NCBI GenBank assembly: GCA_028719045.1
Contig: JAQULD010000007.1
Span: forward strand, 1-25,494
Source of the DNA: Candidatus Omnitrophota bacterium
GTDB taxonomy: Bacteria > Omnitrophota > Koll11 > Gygaellales > Profunditerraquicolaceae
Reading direction: 5' to 3'
Length of the DNA: 25,494 nt
Shown in pieces: positions 15,846-23,505 of this stretch. Below the pieces are notes generated by a model. It did not search any database. It worked only from the letters and a program-made list of their open reading frames with translations, and was not told the DNA's origin. The translations under genes and the position numbers were made by a program. How positions within the stretch are numbered: position 1 is the stretch's first letter; the number at the start of each line of letters is the position of its first letter.

Positions 15846-15862
15846 TTGGTATGGAAAATGCT
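15846..15862 (+). promoter_or_regulatory. Candidate sigma-54 (-24/-12) promoter
   Basis: TTGGTATGGAAAATGCT. GG at 15848-15849 and GC at 15860-15861 have the exact 10-base separation required, and most flanking positions fit TGGCACG-N4-TTGCW. Located before an operon encoding a sigma-54 activator and opposite rpoN. Consensus is imperfect. Confidence 0.42.
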
Positions 15863-15961
15863 TATTTAATAGTGAGGACAGTATAACTTGGCTTTAATTG
15901 TGGGAACAGGAAGAAGTGAAATAAAATATCATAAGTCTAATGAAATCAAGGCATTCTGACC

Positions 15962-15990
15962 TTGACAAAAGCGGACTTATGTGCTATATT
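15962..15990 (+). promoter_or_regulatory. Sigma-70-type promoter of the membrane protein/kinase operon
   Basis: TTGACA (15962-15967), 17 bases, TATATT (15985-15990; five of six). Start of transcription near 15997, giving a leader of about 37 bases before the ATG at 16034, which has no clear ribosome site. Confidence 0.6.
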
Positions 15991-16033
15991 TTAATACCTT
16001 GTTTCTTTTTGTAAACATCCAATCTAAAACTTG

Positions 16034-16909
16034 ATGAGCCTTAATCCAAAAAATAAGTTTTCAGTAAAAACGGCATACGATCTAACCTTCAAATCTGTAA
16101 AAACTAACCCTAATTTATATCTGCCTTTTATTATTTTCGGTATCGTTGAATTGACAGCTTTGATCTTTATTTTTCTTATCCCCAGGATGCCTTTCGTGCT
16201 GCTTTTTGGGCCCATCATCAGGACTTTTTGGCGCGATATGTTTTTGCATTACCCTTATAATTTTTATTTGCTCCCGAAGCTCGCGTCGCATTCCCGGACT
16301 GTTTTATCGGTTATATTGGGTTCATTATTGACCGGGGCGGCCACGGCAATGGTTTATAAGGTTTACAGCGGAAAGCCCGTGAATTTAGGCGAGGCGCTTA
16401 AAGCCGCGCTTAAGAAATATATCCTGATCTTTATCGTTATTTTCGTGGTCGCTGTTTTATTCCATTTTTCGGCGAAGTTCATCGCTGGCGGTATCGCGAA
16501 TCTTTTCCTGGAACACAGGAAACTTATGTTTTTAAAACCCGGGCTCTGGCTTGCCCCGTTTTTAGTCTGTTTAAATTTCCTGCTGGTGGTCATATTCAAT
16601 TCCCTTTTTATATACGCTATACCCGCGATAATCGTGGACCAGAAAAAATTGTTCCCGGCGTTAGGCGCTTCATTCCTTTTGTTTAAAAGATTCTTTTTTC
16701 CCACGCTCTGTTTAGTGGGGGTCCCTATGCTTATCTATATACCTTTGGTGGTACTCAACTATAATCCGGAATTCCTGGTCAGGAAACTTTTCCCTGAATC
16801 CGTGCTTTTGGTCCAGATCGCCGGAGTTGTTTTAAACTCGCTTATCGTAGACCCCATAGTTACCATTTCTACGACATTCTTTTATCTTACGCGGAAAGAG
16901 CAAGCATGA
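16034..16909 (+). CDS. Uncharacterised multi-span membrane protein
   Basis: 291 residues from the ATG at 16034; a TTG directly before it is possible. About six hydrophobic spans are visible (roughly 29-60, 88-108, 128-150, 172-205, 222-245, 258-285), with short charged loops and a basic N-terminus (NPKNKFSVKTAYDLTFKSVKTNP). The pattern of long paired helices resembles the broad group of uncharacterised DUF4013-like or GDPD-membrane-domain-like proteins, but I recognise no family firmly. It overlaps the TPR lipoprotein gene by 4 bases and is first in an operon with a histidine kinase and a sigma-54 activator, so a role in envelope sensing is possible but unproven. Confidence 0.8.
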   Translation: MSLNPKNKFSVKTAYDLTFKSVKTNPNLYLPFIIFGIVELTALIFIFLIPRMPFVLLFGPIIRTFWRDMFLHYPYNFYLLPKLASHSRTVLSVILGSLLTGAATAMVYKVYSGKPVNLGEALKAALKKYILIFIVIFVVAVLFHFSAKFIAGGIANLFLEHRKLMFLKPGLWLAPFLVCLNFLLVVIFNSLFIYAIPAIIVDQKKLFPALGASFLLFKRFFFPTLCLVGVPMLIYIPLVVLNYNPEFLVRKLFPESVLLVQIAGVVLNSLIVDPIVTISTTFFYLTRKEQA

Positions 16910-17772
16910 AGAAAATAAATCTTATCCTGATTTTGATTTTTGCCTCCGGGTTCTTATGCGGATGCTCCAATGACCAGTATTCCATTGAAAAGCGTTATTG
17001 GCAGATCCAGAGGCAATCTGAAAAGATCTTCAAGAATCCCCACGCCACTCCGCCTATGGAATTGGAGAGGGTGGTAAAAAGTTATAATAATTTTATCCAG
17101 AAGTATCCGAACAACAGCCTTTCTGTGCAGGGTGATTTTGAGATCGCCCGCCTTTACATCGTGGTGGAAGAATATGAAAAAGCCAGGACGCAATTAAGGG
17201 CCATAACCAACAAATATAAGAAATCCGATATCATTTGCGCCGAAGCGGTTTTCCTGGCGGGCAAGTCTTACCAGCTGCAGGATAGATGGCCGCAGGCGCT
17301 GGAACAGTACCGTAAGCTCATACAACAGTACCCTACGACCATAAAAGGGCTGGATGTCCCTGTTTATATAGCTGAATACTACAGGGTAAAGTTCCAGCCG
17401 GATAAGATGCTGGACGCTTACAAGGACGCGGAAGCGCATTATAACAATCTCGCGGAAAAATATCCTAATTCGCCTTTAGCGTATATAGCGAACAAGCTGG
17501 CGGCGCAGTGTTATGTGACAACAAAAGACTGGGATAGCGCGATCAGCGCTTACAGCGCTATGTTGGAAAAATACAGGGGCAAGGTGGATATGAGCGATGT
17601 CCTGATGGATATGGCTTTGATATACGCAAGAGAGCTTAAAGACCAGTTGAAATCAAAAGAGACGCTGGGGATTTTGCTCAAGGATTATCCGAAAAGCAGG
17701 TTTACCGCGATAGCCGCGGCCCTGTTAAAGGAGTCAGGGAAAAATGACCGACGTAAAAGTACTGGAAAATAA
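16906..17772 (+). CDS. TPR lipoprotein
   Basis: 288 residues. A lipoprotein signal (MKKINLILILIFASGFLCGC, lipidated Cys20, followed by Ser) precedes repeated helical hairpins of the tetratricopeptide or BamD/YbgF type: FIQKYPNNSLSVQGDFEIARLYI, QYRKLIQQYPTTIKGLD, YNNLAEKYPNSPLAYIANKLA, YSAMLEKYRGK, LLKDYPKSRFTAIAAALL. The [K/Q]YPxS periodicity indicates about five TPR units. Ser after the Cys predicts outer-membrane or default sorting. It probably scaffolds an envelope complex. It is not clearly BamD, since BamD normally has a different neighbourhood. The 3' end overlaps the kinase gene by 29 bases. Confidence 0.82.
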   Translation: MKKINLILILIFASGFLCGCSNDQYSIEKRYWQIQRQSEKIFKNPHATPPMELERVVKSYNNFIQKYPNNSLSVQGDFEIARLYIVVEEYEKARTQLRAITNKYKKSDIICAEAVFLAGKSYQLQDRWPQALEQYRKLIQQYPTTIKGLDVPVYIAEYYRVKFQPDKMLDAYKDAEAHYNNLAEKYPNSPLAYIANKLAAQCYVTTKDWDSAISAYSAMLEKYRGKVDMSDVLMDMALIYARELKDQLKSKETLGILLKDYPKSRFTAIAAALLKESGKNDRRKSTGK

Positions 17773-18940
17773 CGAAGCGGACAGTTTTCTGAAGTATTTC
17801 CTCAATCGCGCGCTTAAAGAGATAATGTCTGTTATCCACGCCGAATGCGGTTCTTTGTTCCTTTTTGATACCGAGCACCAGGAGCTTATCCTGAACGCCT
17901 TCTACGATTCGAAGGAACTGCATATAAAAGGCCTTAAACACAGGATAGGGGAGGGGGTTTCCGGCAAAGTCGCGGATATTAAACTTCCCGTGCTGGTCAA
18001 AGATATAAATTCTGATTCCCGTTTCAGGAACAACGGTTTCAAGCATTACCGCACCAACTCTTTTGTTTCCATTCCATTGTTCAGCATGAACCGCCTTTTG
18101 GGATTGATAAACCTTGCCGACAAAGCTAACGGCGAGCCTTTTTCCGATGAAGACCTGAACGTCGCGGTTACGGTGGCGAAATACGCCTGTGTCGCCTTGG
18201 ACGGCCTCACGGGCTTAAAACAGGAAAAAGATTCTTTGGATAAGCAAAAGGCGCTGCTGGAAAAATACGCCACGGTGGGAAAATTAGCCGGCGGCATTGT
18301 GCATGAAATAAATAATCCGCTGGATGGGGTCATCAGGTATACGAATATGGTGCTTAACCAGCTGGATAATAATACCGTCGCCCACGAGTACCTGTTGGAG
18401 GTTAAAAAAGGGCTTAACAGGATCGCCAATATCACGAAGTCGCTCCTGGAATTTTCCCATCAGGTAAACTCAAGCCCCAAGAATAAGAAATACATTAACG
18501 CCCACGACTTGATAAACGAATCCCTGGATGTTTTTAAGGACAGGATAGACGGCCATGTAACGGTGGTCAGGAATTACAAATCAGGGATGCCTAAAATATT
18601 GGACCTCGGGTTGTCGCACGTGGTGATCAATATCATAGAAAACGCACTGGACGCGATGGGTACCGGAGGAAAGCTTGAAATCAACACCAATGTTAACGAT
18701 ATGTATGTGGAGTTTAATTTCAAGGATACCGGGCCGGGTATCCCGAACGAAATAAAAGAGCGCATATTTGAGCCGTTTTTCACCACCAAAACCATGGAAA
18801 AAGGCACAGGCCTTGGCTTGGCTATATGCAAGGAAGTGGTAAATAAATATGAAGGCAAGATCAACGCCCGCGGCCATGAAAACAAGGGCAGTATTTTTAC
18901 GATAATGATACCCAAAAGATTCCTAGAAGGAAATGGATAA
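17744..18940 (+). CDS. GAF-domain sensor histidine kinase
   Basis: 398 residues, no membrane helix, so cytoplasmic. GAF domain (about 20-155, with GEGVSGKVADIKLPVLVKDI and SFVSIPLF); coiled linker (156-175); DHp domain with phospho-acceptor His187 in GGIVHEINNPLDG; and an HATPase domain with the N-box NIIENALDAM, G1 DTGPGIP, F-box FEPFFTTK and G2 GTGLGLA. All catalytic boxes are intact. The VHEINNPL H-box is that of NtrB/AtoS-like kinases that pair with sigma-54 activators, and such an activator is encoded directly downstream with an 8-base overlap. AAAGGAG lies 10 bases before the ATG. The GAF ligand is unknown. Confidence 0.93.
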   Translation: MTDVKVLENNEADSFLKYFLNRALKEIMSVIHAECGSLFLFDTEHQELILNAFYDSKELHIKGLKHRIGEGVSGKVADIKLPVLVKDINSDSRFRNNGFKHYRTNSFVSIPLFSMNRLLGLINLADKANGEPFSDEDLNVAVTVAKYACVALDGLTGLKQEKDSLDKQKALLEKYATVGKLAGGIVHEINNPLDGVIRYTNMVLNQLDNNTVAHEYLLEVKKGLNRIANITKSLLEFSHQVNSSPKNKKYINAHDLINESLDVFKDRIDGHVTVVRNYKSGMPKILDLGLSHVVINIIENALDAMGTGGKLEINTNVNDMYVEFNFKDTGPGIPNEIKERIFEPFFTTKTMEKGTGLGLAICKEVVNKYEGKINARGHENKGSIFTIMIPKRFLEGNG

Positions 18941-20351
18941 TTTGCATCCTAACGGCAGGCATATCCTGGTAGTTGACGATGAACCTCTGGTGAGGCATTC
19001 TTTGCGCGAGTTCCTGGCGCTGCAGGGCTATGTGGTAAACGTGGCCAGTAACGGCAGAGAGGCGCTTGGCCTTTTGAAGGACTATACGGCGGACATTGTC
19101 ATTACCGATATTAAAATGCCTGAGATGGACGGTTTGCAGCTGTTAAAACATATAAAAGCCGATTTTCCCGCTACCCCGGTAATATTGATCACCAGCTTCG
19201 GCAGCATCGAGAACGCGGTAGAGGCGATGAAAGACGGCGCCTATGATTATATCACCAAGCCTATCGTGGATAATGAAATAAAGATGGTCATCGAACGCCT
19301 GATGAAACAGCGGGAATTACAGGAAGAAAATATTAAATTAAAGGCCCAGCTTTCGGCCGCGAACAAAGAGCGCTTCCACAATATTGTGGGAAAAAGCCAG
19401 AAGATGCAGAAGATCTACAATTTGATCGAGGCGATAACCAATACCCGGGCGACAGTGCTTATTTACGGGGAAAGCGGGACGGGAAAACGCCTGATAGCCC
19501 ACGCCATACATAAATACAATGAGCATGAACGCGGAAAGCCTTTTGTAGAGATAAGCTGCGGCGCGCTTACGGAAACATTGCTGGAAAGCGAATTATTCGG
19601 GCATGTCAAAGGCGCCTTTACCGGGGCGATCAAAGATAAATTCGGCCGTTTTGAAATGGCTGATACCGGCTCAATATTCCTGGACGAAATAGACGCTTTT
19701 TCGCCGAACCTGCAGGTAAAACTGCTCAGGGTCCTCCAGGAAGGGGAATTCGAACGCGTCGGGGATAATAAGACCGTGAAAGTCGATGTCCGGGTGATCG
19801 CCGCCACGAACCAGAAACTGGAAGAGCTCATCGGCCAGGGAAAATTCCGTAAAGACCTTTATTACCGCCTGAACATCATCTGTATAGACCTGCCTCCTTT
19901 AAGGGACCGTAAGGAGGATATACCGCTTTTGGTGGAAAATTTCATAGCAAAACATACCAAGCACATTAATAAAAAGATCGAAGGGCTTACTCAAGAGGCC
20001 ATGGAGATCTTAATGAATTACGATTGGCCGGGAAACGTCAGGGAACTGGAAAACGTGGTAGAGAGGGCGACTATTTTAAGCAAAGGCCGCGTGATCGGCG
20101 TTGAAGACCTGCCGGAAGTCCTGGCTGTGGGTAAACTTGAAGAGAAGATAGAGGAGAAGGACAGCGCTAAACTCGCTTTAAAGCACGCGCTAATGTCTCC
20201 GGAAAAGGAATTGATAGTCAAGGCCCTGGATTCGGTCAACTGGAACCGCAACGAGGCCGCGCGTATCCTGGAAATAAACAGGACCACGCTTTATAAAAAG
20301 ATGCTTAAATTCGGGTTGTTGAAAAATAACGGTAATGGCAGAAAGCAATAA
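18933..20351 (+). CDS. NtrC-family sigma-54-dependent response regulator
   Basis: 472 residues. Receiver domain (about 8-125) with Asp15/Asp16, phospho-acceptor Asp59 in VITDIKMPEMDG, Thr87 and Lys109; AAA+ domain (about 150-395) with Walker A GESGTGKR (179-186), the sigma-54 contact loop GAFTGA, Walker B GSIFLDEID and arginine finger FRKDLYYRLN; C-terminal Fis-type helix-turn-helix (about 425-465, NRNEAARILEINRTTLYKKM). Phosphorylation by the adjacent kinase would trigger assembly and opening of sigma-54 promoters. Arg186 stands where most relatives have Glu. AGAAGGA precedes the ATG, which overlaps the kinase stop. rpoN lies nearby in convergent orientation. Confidence 0.95.
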   Translation: MDNLHPNGRHILVVDDEPLVRHSLREFLALQGYVVNVASNGREALGLLKDYTADIVITDIKMPEMDGLQLLKHIKADFPATPVILITSFGSIENAVEAMKDGAYDYITKPIVDNEIKMVIERLMKQRELQEENIKLKAQLSAANKERFHNIVGKSQKMQKIYNLIEAITNTRATVLIYGESGTGKRLIAHAIHKYNEHERGKPFVEISCGALTETLLESELFGHVKGAFTGAIKDKFGRFEMADTGSIFLDEIDAFSPNLQVKLLRVLQEGEFERVGDNKTVKVDVRVIAATNQKLEELIGQGKFRKDLYYRLNIICIDLPPLRDRKEDIPLLVENFIAKHTKHINKKIEGLTQEAMEILMNYDWPGNVRELENVVERATILSKGRVIGVEDLPEVLAVGKLEEKIEEKDSAKLALKHALMSPEKELIVKALDSVNWNRNEAARILEINRTTLYKKMLKFGLLKNNGNGRKQ

Positions 20352-21348
20352 GAAATATAATACTTCAGAAATTAAAATGGCCTTATCAGATCTAATCGAT
20401 GTGAAAAGCTGGCAGCGTATCCAGGATAATTTTTCCCAGGTTACCAATGTCTGCGTCAGGACCGTCGATTCCGAAGGCCTCCCGGTTACAGCTCCCAGCG
20501 GGGAACCCAGGTTATGCACGGAACTTCTTAGCGGCTCTCCCGTTAAGAGCAAAATTTGCGCTTTTTGCCTTCCCACATTTTTAGGCGGGAAGGGGATAGT
20601 GGATAAAAACCTGAGTTATTCCTGCATATCGGGGCTTACTAATTTCCTGACCCCTTTACGGGTGGATGACAAAGTCGTGGGGTATCTTATCATCGGCCCG
20701 GTGATCCTGGGAATGCGTAAATCGAAAGAGCAGTACCTTAAGCTTGCCGAAGACCTGAATCTCGATGTGGAAGACCTCTGGAGCGCGATAGTGGAATTGA
20801 AGGTGGTTTCACAGCAGGGCGCGCAGTCGCTGGTGGAATTTATCAAAGATATAGCGGATTATGTTTTAAAATTGGCCTATACTAATATGCAAATGCGAAA
20901 GGAGGTGGGCATGTTCGAGTCAGCAAGGTTAAGCAGGATTTGGGATGCTTTGCTGGATGTGGCGGTGCAGGTGAGCGGCGCGGATACCGGGTCGGTCATG
21001 TTTTTTGACAAGGTCAGGGATGTTTTGACCATACGCGCGGCGAAAGGCCTTTCCGATGAAGTTGTCAGGAATACCAAGGTAAGAATGGGCGAAGGCATAT
21101 CTGGGACGGCTGCCAAAGAAAAAATGTCTTTTTTAATTAATGAAAATGAAGCCGATAACCGGATAAAGAATTATCTTAAACGGCCGCAGATCAAATCCGC
21201 GATGGTCGTTCCGATCCAGGCGGAAAATACCGTTTTGGGAGTGATGAACCTGGGCAGTTCTGAACCTAAGGCGGGAACGTTTGACGCGGATTCCATGAAA
21301 TTGATCGGCAGGCTTATAGATTTAGCCACTGTTTCTTTCCACGAATAA
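20335..21348 (+). CDS. PocR-GAF sensory protein
   Basis: 337 residues. An N-terminal PocR ligand-binding domain (about 18-190) is recognised by LIDVKSWQRIQDNFSQVTNV, the Cys-containing CTELLSG...KICAFCLPTF...YSCISGLTNFLTPL, and VVGYLIIGPVILG. A second sensory domain is a GAF (about 205-335) with MGEGISGTAAKEKMSFLINE and SAMVVPI. There is no output domain, no membrane helix and no DNA-binding motif, so it must act through partners, probably the kinase or regulator upstream, with which it overlaps by 17 bases. PocR domains bind small hydrocarbon-type ligands in the characterised cases. It is the last gene of the operon; rpoN converges on it 26 bases away. Confidence 0.85.
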   Translation: MAESNKKYNTSEIKMALSDLIDVKSWQRIQDNFSQVTNVCVRTVDSEGLPVTAPSGEPRLCTELLSGSPVKSKICAFCLPTFLGGKGIVDKNLSYSCISGLTNFLTPLRVDDKVVGYLIIGPVILGMRKSKEQYLKLAEDLNLDVEDLWSAIVELKVVSQQGAQSLVEFIKDIADYVLKLAYTNMQMRKEVGMFESARLSRIWDALLDVAVQVSGADTGSVMFFDKVRDVLTIRAAKGLSDEVVRNTKVRMGEGISGTAAKEKMSFLINENEADNRIKNYLKRPQIKSAMVVPIQAENTVLGVMNLGSSEPKAGTFDADSMKLIGRLIDLATVSFHE

Positions 21349-21374
21349 ACCAAAACCTCAAGTATTCTTCTTGG

Positions 21375-22712
21375 CTATCTTTCTTTCCGGAAGGTAGAAG
21401 AGAGGATTTTCAATTCTTCCCTGTATTTCGCCACTGTGCGCCTTGCCAGTGTCAGCCCGTTTTCCTTTAAGAGGATTTTCAATATGTCCTGGTCGCTTAA
21501 AGGGTGTTTTTTATCCTCGCCGTCTATCAATTCCTTGATGATCCTTTTTACGTGCGTTGAAGAAAGCGAAGGGCCTTCCTGTGTCCGGACGCCGCTGGAA
21601 AAGAAATCTTTCATGGCGATCACTCCGCAGGGGGTCAGGACGTATTTGTTCATTACCACCCGGCAGATAGTGGATTCGTGCAGGCTTAATCTTTTCGCCA
21701 CTTCGTTAAAGGTGAGGGGGGAGATGCTGGAAAGGTCTTCCAGGATCGCGCTTCTTTGTATTTCTACTAGGGTCTCCACGACCCTTCTTAATGTGCTTTG
21801 CCTTTTGGAAATGGCTTTCAGCAATTCCAGGGCGTTGCGCAGCTTATTGGTGAGGAATTCCCTGGTTTTAGGGTCAAGGTTGTCTTTTTTTAGCATATCC
21901 CGGTAGACTTTATTGATGGAAAGGCGCGGGATATATTCCTTATTTATAGTGATCTCCAGTTTATCGTCTTTTTCTTCGATTATGATATCAGGTACGATGC
22001 GCTGGGCCTCATCTAAAGAATAGTTACGGCCGGGTTTGGGGTTAAGTTTTGTTAACTTTTTTATCGAAGTTTCGATTCTTTCCAGCGGAACTTTTAGGGC
22101 CTTGGCTATGCGGGAGAAGTTCTTTTTCGCCACATCATCAAGGTGAGCGGTGATAATTTCCCTTAAAAGAGGGTCATTTTCATTAAAAAGGTCCATTTGG
22201 ATAAGCAGGGATTCCGGTATATTCCTCGCGCCGACACCTGCGGGTTCGAATCTTTGTATCAATTTAAGGACACTTTCTATTTTCTCAGCCGGCAGGCTCA
22301 TCGCGGCGGAAAGTTCTTCCACGGTTGAGCGCAGGTAGCCGTTATCATCAATATTGCCTATGATCTCGGCGCCTATTTTTAGTTCTTCATCAGTATTGGC
22401 GAACATGCCCAATTGCCTGAGCAAAATGTCATGCAAAGAGACTTTTTTGGTAAGTATTTCCGCGAAAGAAGTGTCTTTTTGGTCTATTTTGCCGCGGGGG
22501 GCTTCAGAAGAGAACCTGTCTATATCTTCCTGGGAAATAGGCAGGGGAGAGGCTGTTTGCTCTTGCTGTGTTTCTTCCAGGAAGGGGTTGCTGATGATTT
22601 CCTGCTCCACCAGCTGGCCAAGGTCAAGCAAATGCAGCGCGAGTATGTTAAGCGACTGCCTTAATTCCGGCGCCATGAGCCGGCGCATTTCCAATTTTTG
22701 TTTCATTTCCAT
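21375..22712 (-). CDS. rpoN: RNA polymerase sigma-54 factor
   Basis: 445 residues, slightly short of the 470-500 typical of RpoN, mostly in the region I-II linker. Region I (about 1-50, MRRLMAPELRQSLNILAL...LVEQEIISNPFLEE) is the activator-responsive segment; the core-binding region III (about 100-270) includes the GNIDDNGYLR and EPAGVGARN hallmarks; the DNA-binding region contains a helix-turn-helix (LTFNEVAKRLSLHESTICRVVMNK) and the RpoN box ARRTVAKYRE (423-432), which is perfect. It directs transcription from -24/-12 promoters with help from AAA+ activators such as the adjacent one. An extended -10 box lies 7 bases before the ATG. No hpf, lptB or ptsN neighbour is seen, unlike the usual rpoN context. 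Confidence 0.97.
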   Translation of the reverse strand: MEMKQKLEMRRLMAPELRQSLNILALHLLDLGQLVEQEIISNPFLEETQQEQTASPLPISQEDIDRFSSEAPRGKIDQKDTSFAEILTKKVSLHDILLRQLGMFANTDEELKIGAEIIGNIDDNGYLRSTVEELSAAMSLPAEKIESVLKLIQRFEPAGVGARNIPESLLIQMDLFNENDPLLREIITAHLDDVAKKNFSRIAKALKVPLERIETSIKKLTKLNPKPGRNYSLDEAQRIVPDIIIEEKDDKLEITINKEYIPRLSINKVYRDMLKKDNLDPKTREFLTNKLRNALELLKAISKRQSTLRRVVETLVEIQRSAILEDLSSISPLTFNEVAKRLSLHESTICRVVMNKYVLTPCGVIAMKDFFSSGVRTQEGPSLSSTHVKRIIKELIDGEDKKHPLSDQDILKILLKENGLTLARRTVAKYREELKILSSTFRKER

Positions 22713-22719
22713 AGTAATA

Positions 22720-22728
22720 AGTATAGCA
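22720..22728 (-). promoter_or_regulatory. Extended -10 promoter of rpoN
   Basis: Minus strand TGCTATACT: a TGn extension plus TATACT (five of six). The -35 region is weak. The ATG of rpoN begins 7 bases after the -10, again close to a leaderless arrangement. Confidence 0.5.
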
Positions 22729-22777
22729 TAAAAAATACAAAATTTCGCCTTTTTGCAACTAATTGAAATTTATGCAC

Positions 22778-22805
22778 TTGACAAATTAAAGTTTTTTGTT
22801 AGAAT
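22778..22805 (+). promoter_or_regulatory. Sigma-70-type promoter of the DUF134 gene
   Basis: TTGACA (22778-22783), 16 bases, TAGAAT (22800-22805; five of six) with a TGT extension. Start near 22812, leaving a leader of about 140 bases, the longest in the window. It faces away from the rpoN promoter. Confidence 0.6.
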
Positions 22806-22813
22806 GCTATTAT

Positions 22814-22838
22814 TGGGTATGCACCCATATTAAATATG
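22814..22838 (+). promoter_or_regulatory. Two adjacent palindromes at the DUF134 transcript start
   Basis: TGGGT-ATGC-ACCCA (22814-22827) and the perfect dyad CCATATTAAATATGG (22824-22838) overlap each other directly after the predicted start of transcription. They could be an operator, possibly for the DUF134 protein itself, or a leader hairpin. Confidence 0.5.
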
Positions 22839-22913
22839 GCGTTAAAAGCCGGTAAGTTTGATTAAGGTTAATAGTATTAGATTAGGACCGGTTATTAAAA
22901 AATTAAGTGCTCC

Positions 22914-22944
22914 CTTACTTAAACTTACTTTTACCTACTTACTT
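22914..22944 (+). repeat. Phased CTTACTT repeats before the DUF134 gene
   Basis: CTTACTT at 22914-22920 and 22924-22930, CCTACTT at 22934-22940, and CTTACTT again at 22938-22944. The first three are exactly 10 bases apart. The pyrimidine-rich block ends 6 bases before the ATG and leaves no Shine-Dalgarno sequence. Confidence 0.6.
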
Positions 22945-22950
22945 TAAATC

Positions 22951-23247
22951 ATGCTTAGAGGCCGTCCTAAAAAGAAACGAATAATCAAACAGCAGCCCAG
23001 GATCAGCTTTTTTAGCCCCAGGGGCAAGCCTGGCAGGCCTGATGAGGTTTGTATAGGTATGGATGAGTTTGAGACAGTCAGGCTTTATGACTTCCTGGGG
23101 CAATCCCAGAAAGAAGCGGCCAAATCCATGAATATATCCCAACAGACTTTTAGCCGGATCCTGAAGCAGGCGCACAGAGCGTTAGCGGATGTGCTGATAA
23201 ATGGGAAGATAATCAGGATCGCTAAACCCGCAAATCCAACAGAATAA
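22951..23247 (+). CDS. DUF134 family helix-turn-helix protein
   Basis: 98 residues. It opens with the basic MLRGRPKKKRII that marks the family, then the conserved GMDEFETVRLYDFLGQSQKEAA, and a helix-turn-helix SQKEAAKSMNISQQTFSRILKQAHRALADVLINGK of the sigma-70 region 4 type. Length and order agree with the DUF134 family of small predicted DNA-binding proteins, whose role is unknown. The gene stands alone with its own promoter, long leader and flanking repeats, so it may regulate itself. There is no purine-rich ribosome site before the ATG. Confidence 0.85.
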   Translation: MLRGRPKKKRIIKQQPRISFFSPRGKPGRPDEVCIGMDEFETVRLYDFLGQSQKEAAKSMNISQQTFSRILKQAHRALADVLINGKIIRIAKPANPTE

Positions 23248-23376
23248 CCGTTAAACAGAGACAGAATTTCCTTATAAAACAGGTTAAAAAGACTAAATGC
23301 TAACTTCCTATAATATATCTTATGTTAACTTGAGCATATTGGATAAATGTAGGCTATATCTCTGCGCTGCAATAAG

Positions 23377-23407
23377 TTATGCACAATTGTGTTTATCCTG
23401 TGTATAA
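23377..23407 (+). promoter_or_regulatory. Inverted pair of DnaA-box matches in a convergent gap
   Basis: TTATGCACA at 23377-23385 (plus) and TTATACACA at 23407-23399 (minus) both fit TTATNCACA fully; a poorer TTATCCAAT lies at 23346-23338 (minus). They sit in the 258-base AT-rich space between the 3' ends of two convergent genes, where no promoter is expected. Confidence 0.4.
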
Positions 23408-23417
23408 GTCGCGGCAG

Positions 23418-23437
23418 ACTTACTTCGACTTACTTAG
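23418..23437 (+). repeat. Tandem 10-base repeat ACTTACTTCG/ACTTACTTAG
   Basis: Two copies, 9 of 10 bases identical, directly tandem. They contain the same CTTACTT core and the same 10-base period as the repeats before the DUF134 gene. Confidence 0.7.
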
Positions 23438-23505
23438 TTTTATTTAGCTTTTTCTCTCTTGACACTTATTGACAAAGCTTGAGGTGATTTGGATGGCTTT
23501 CCCTG

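Larger units (their letters stand above)
15678..16033 (+). other. AT-rich intergenic regulatory region before the kinase operon
   Basis: 356 bases with no convincing coding sequence. It contains, in order, a small hairpin at 15720, a dyad at 15775, a candidate sigma-54 promoter at 15846 and a sigma-70-type promoter at 15962. Nothing else is evident. Its length and AT richness contrast with the tightly packed genes elsewhere in the window. Confidence 0.7.

Noticed and set aside
23459..23474. Two TTGACA boxes 10 bases apart near the dinB 3' end
   Set aside because: No -10-like hexamer lies 16-18 bases after either box, and a promoter there would run antisense into dinB.
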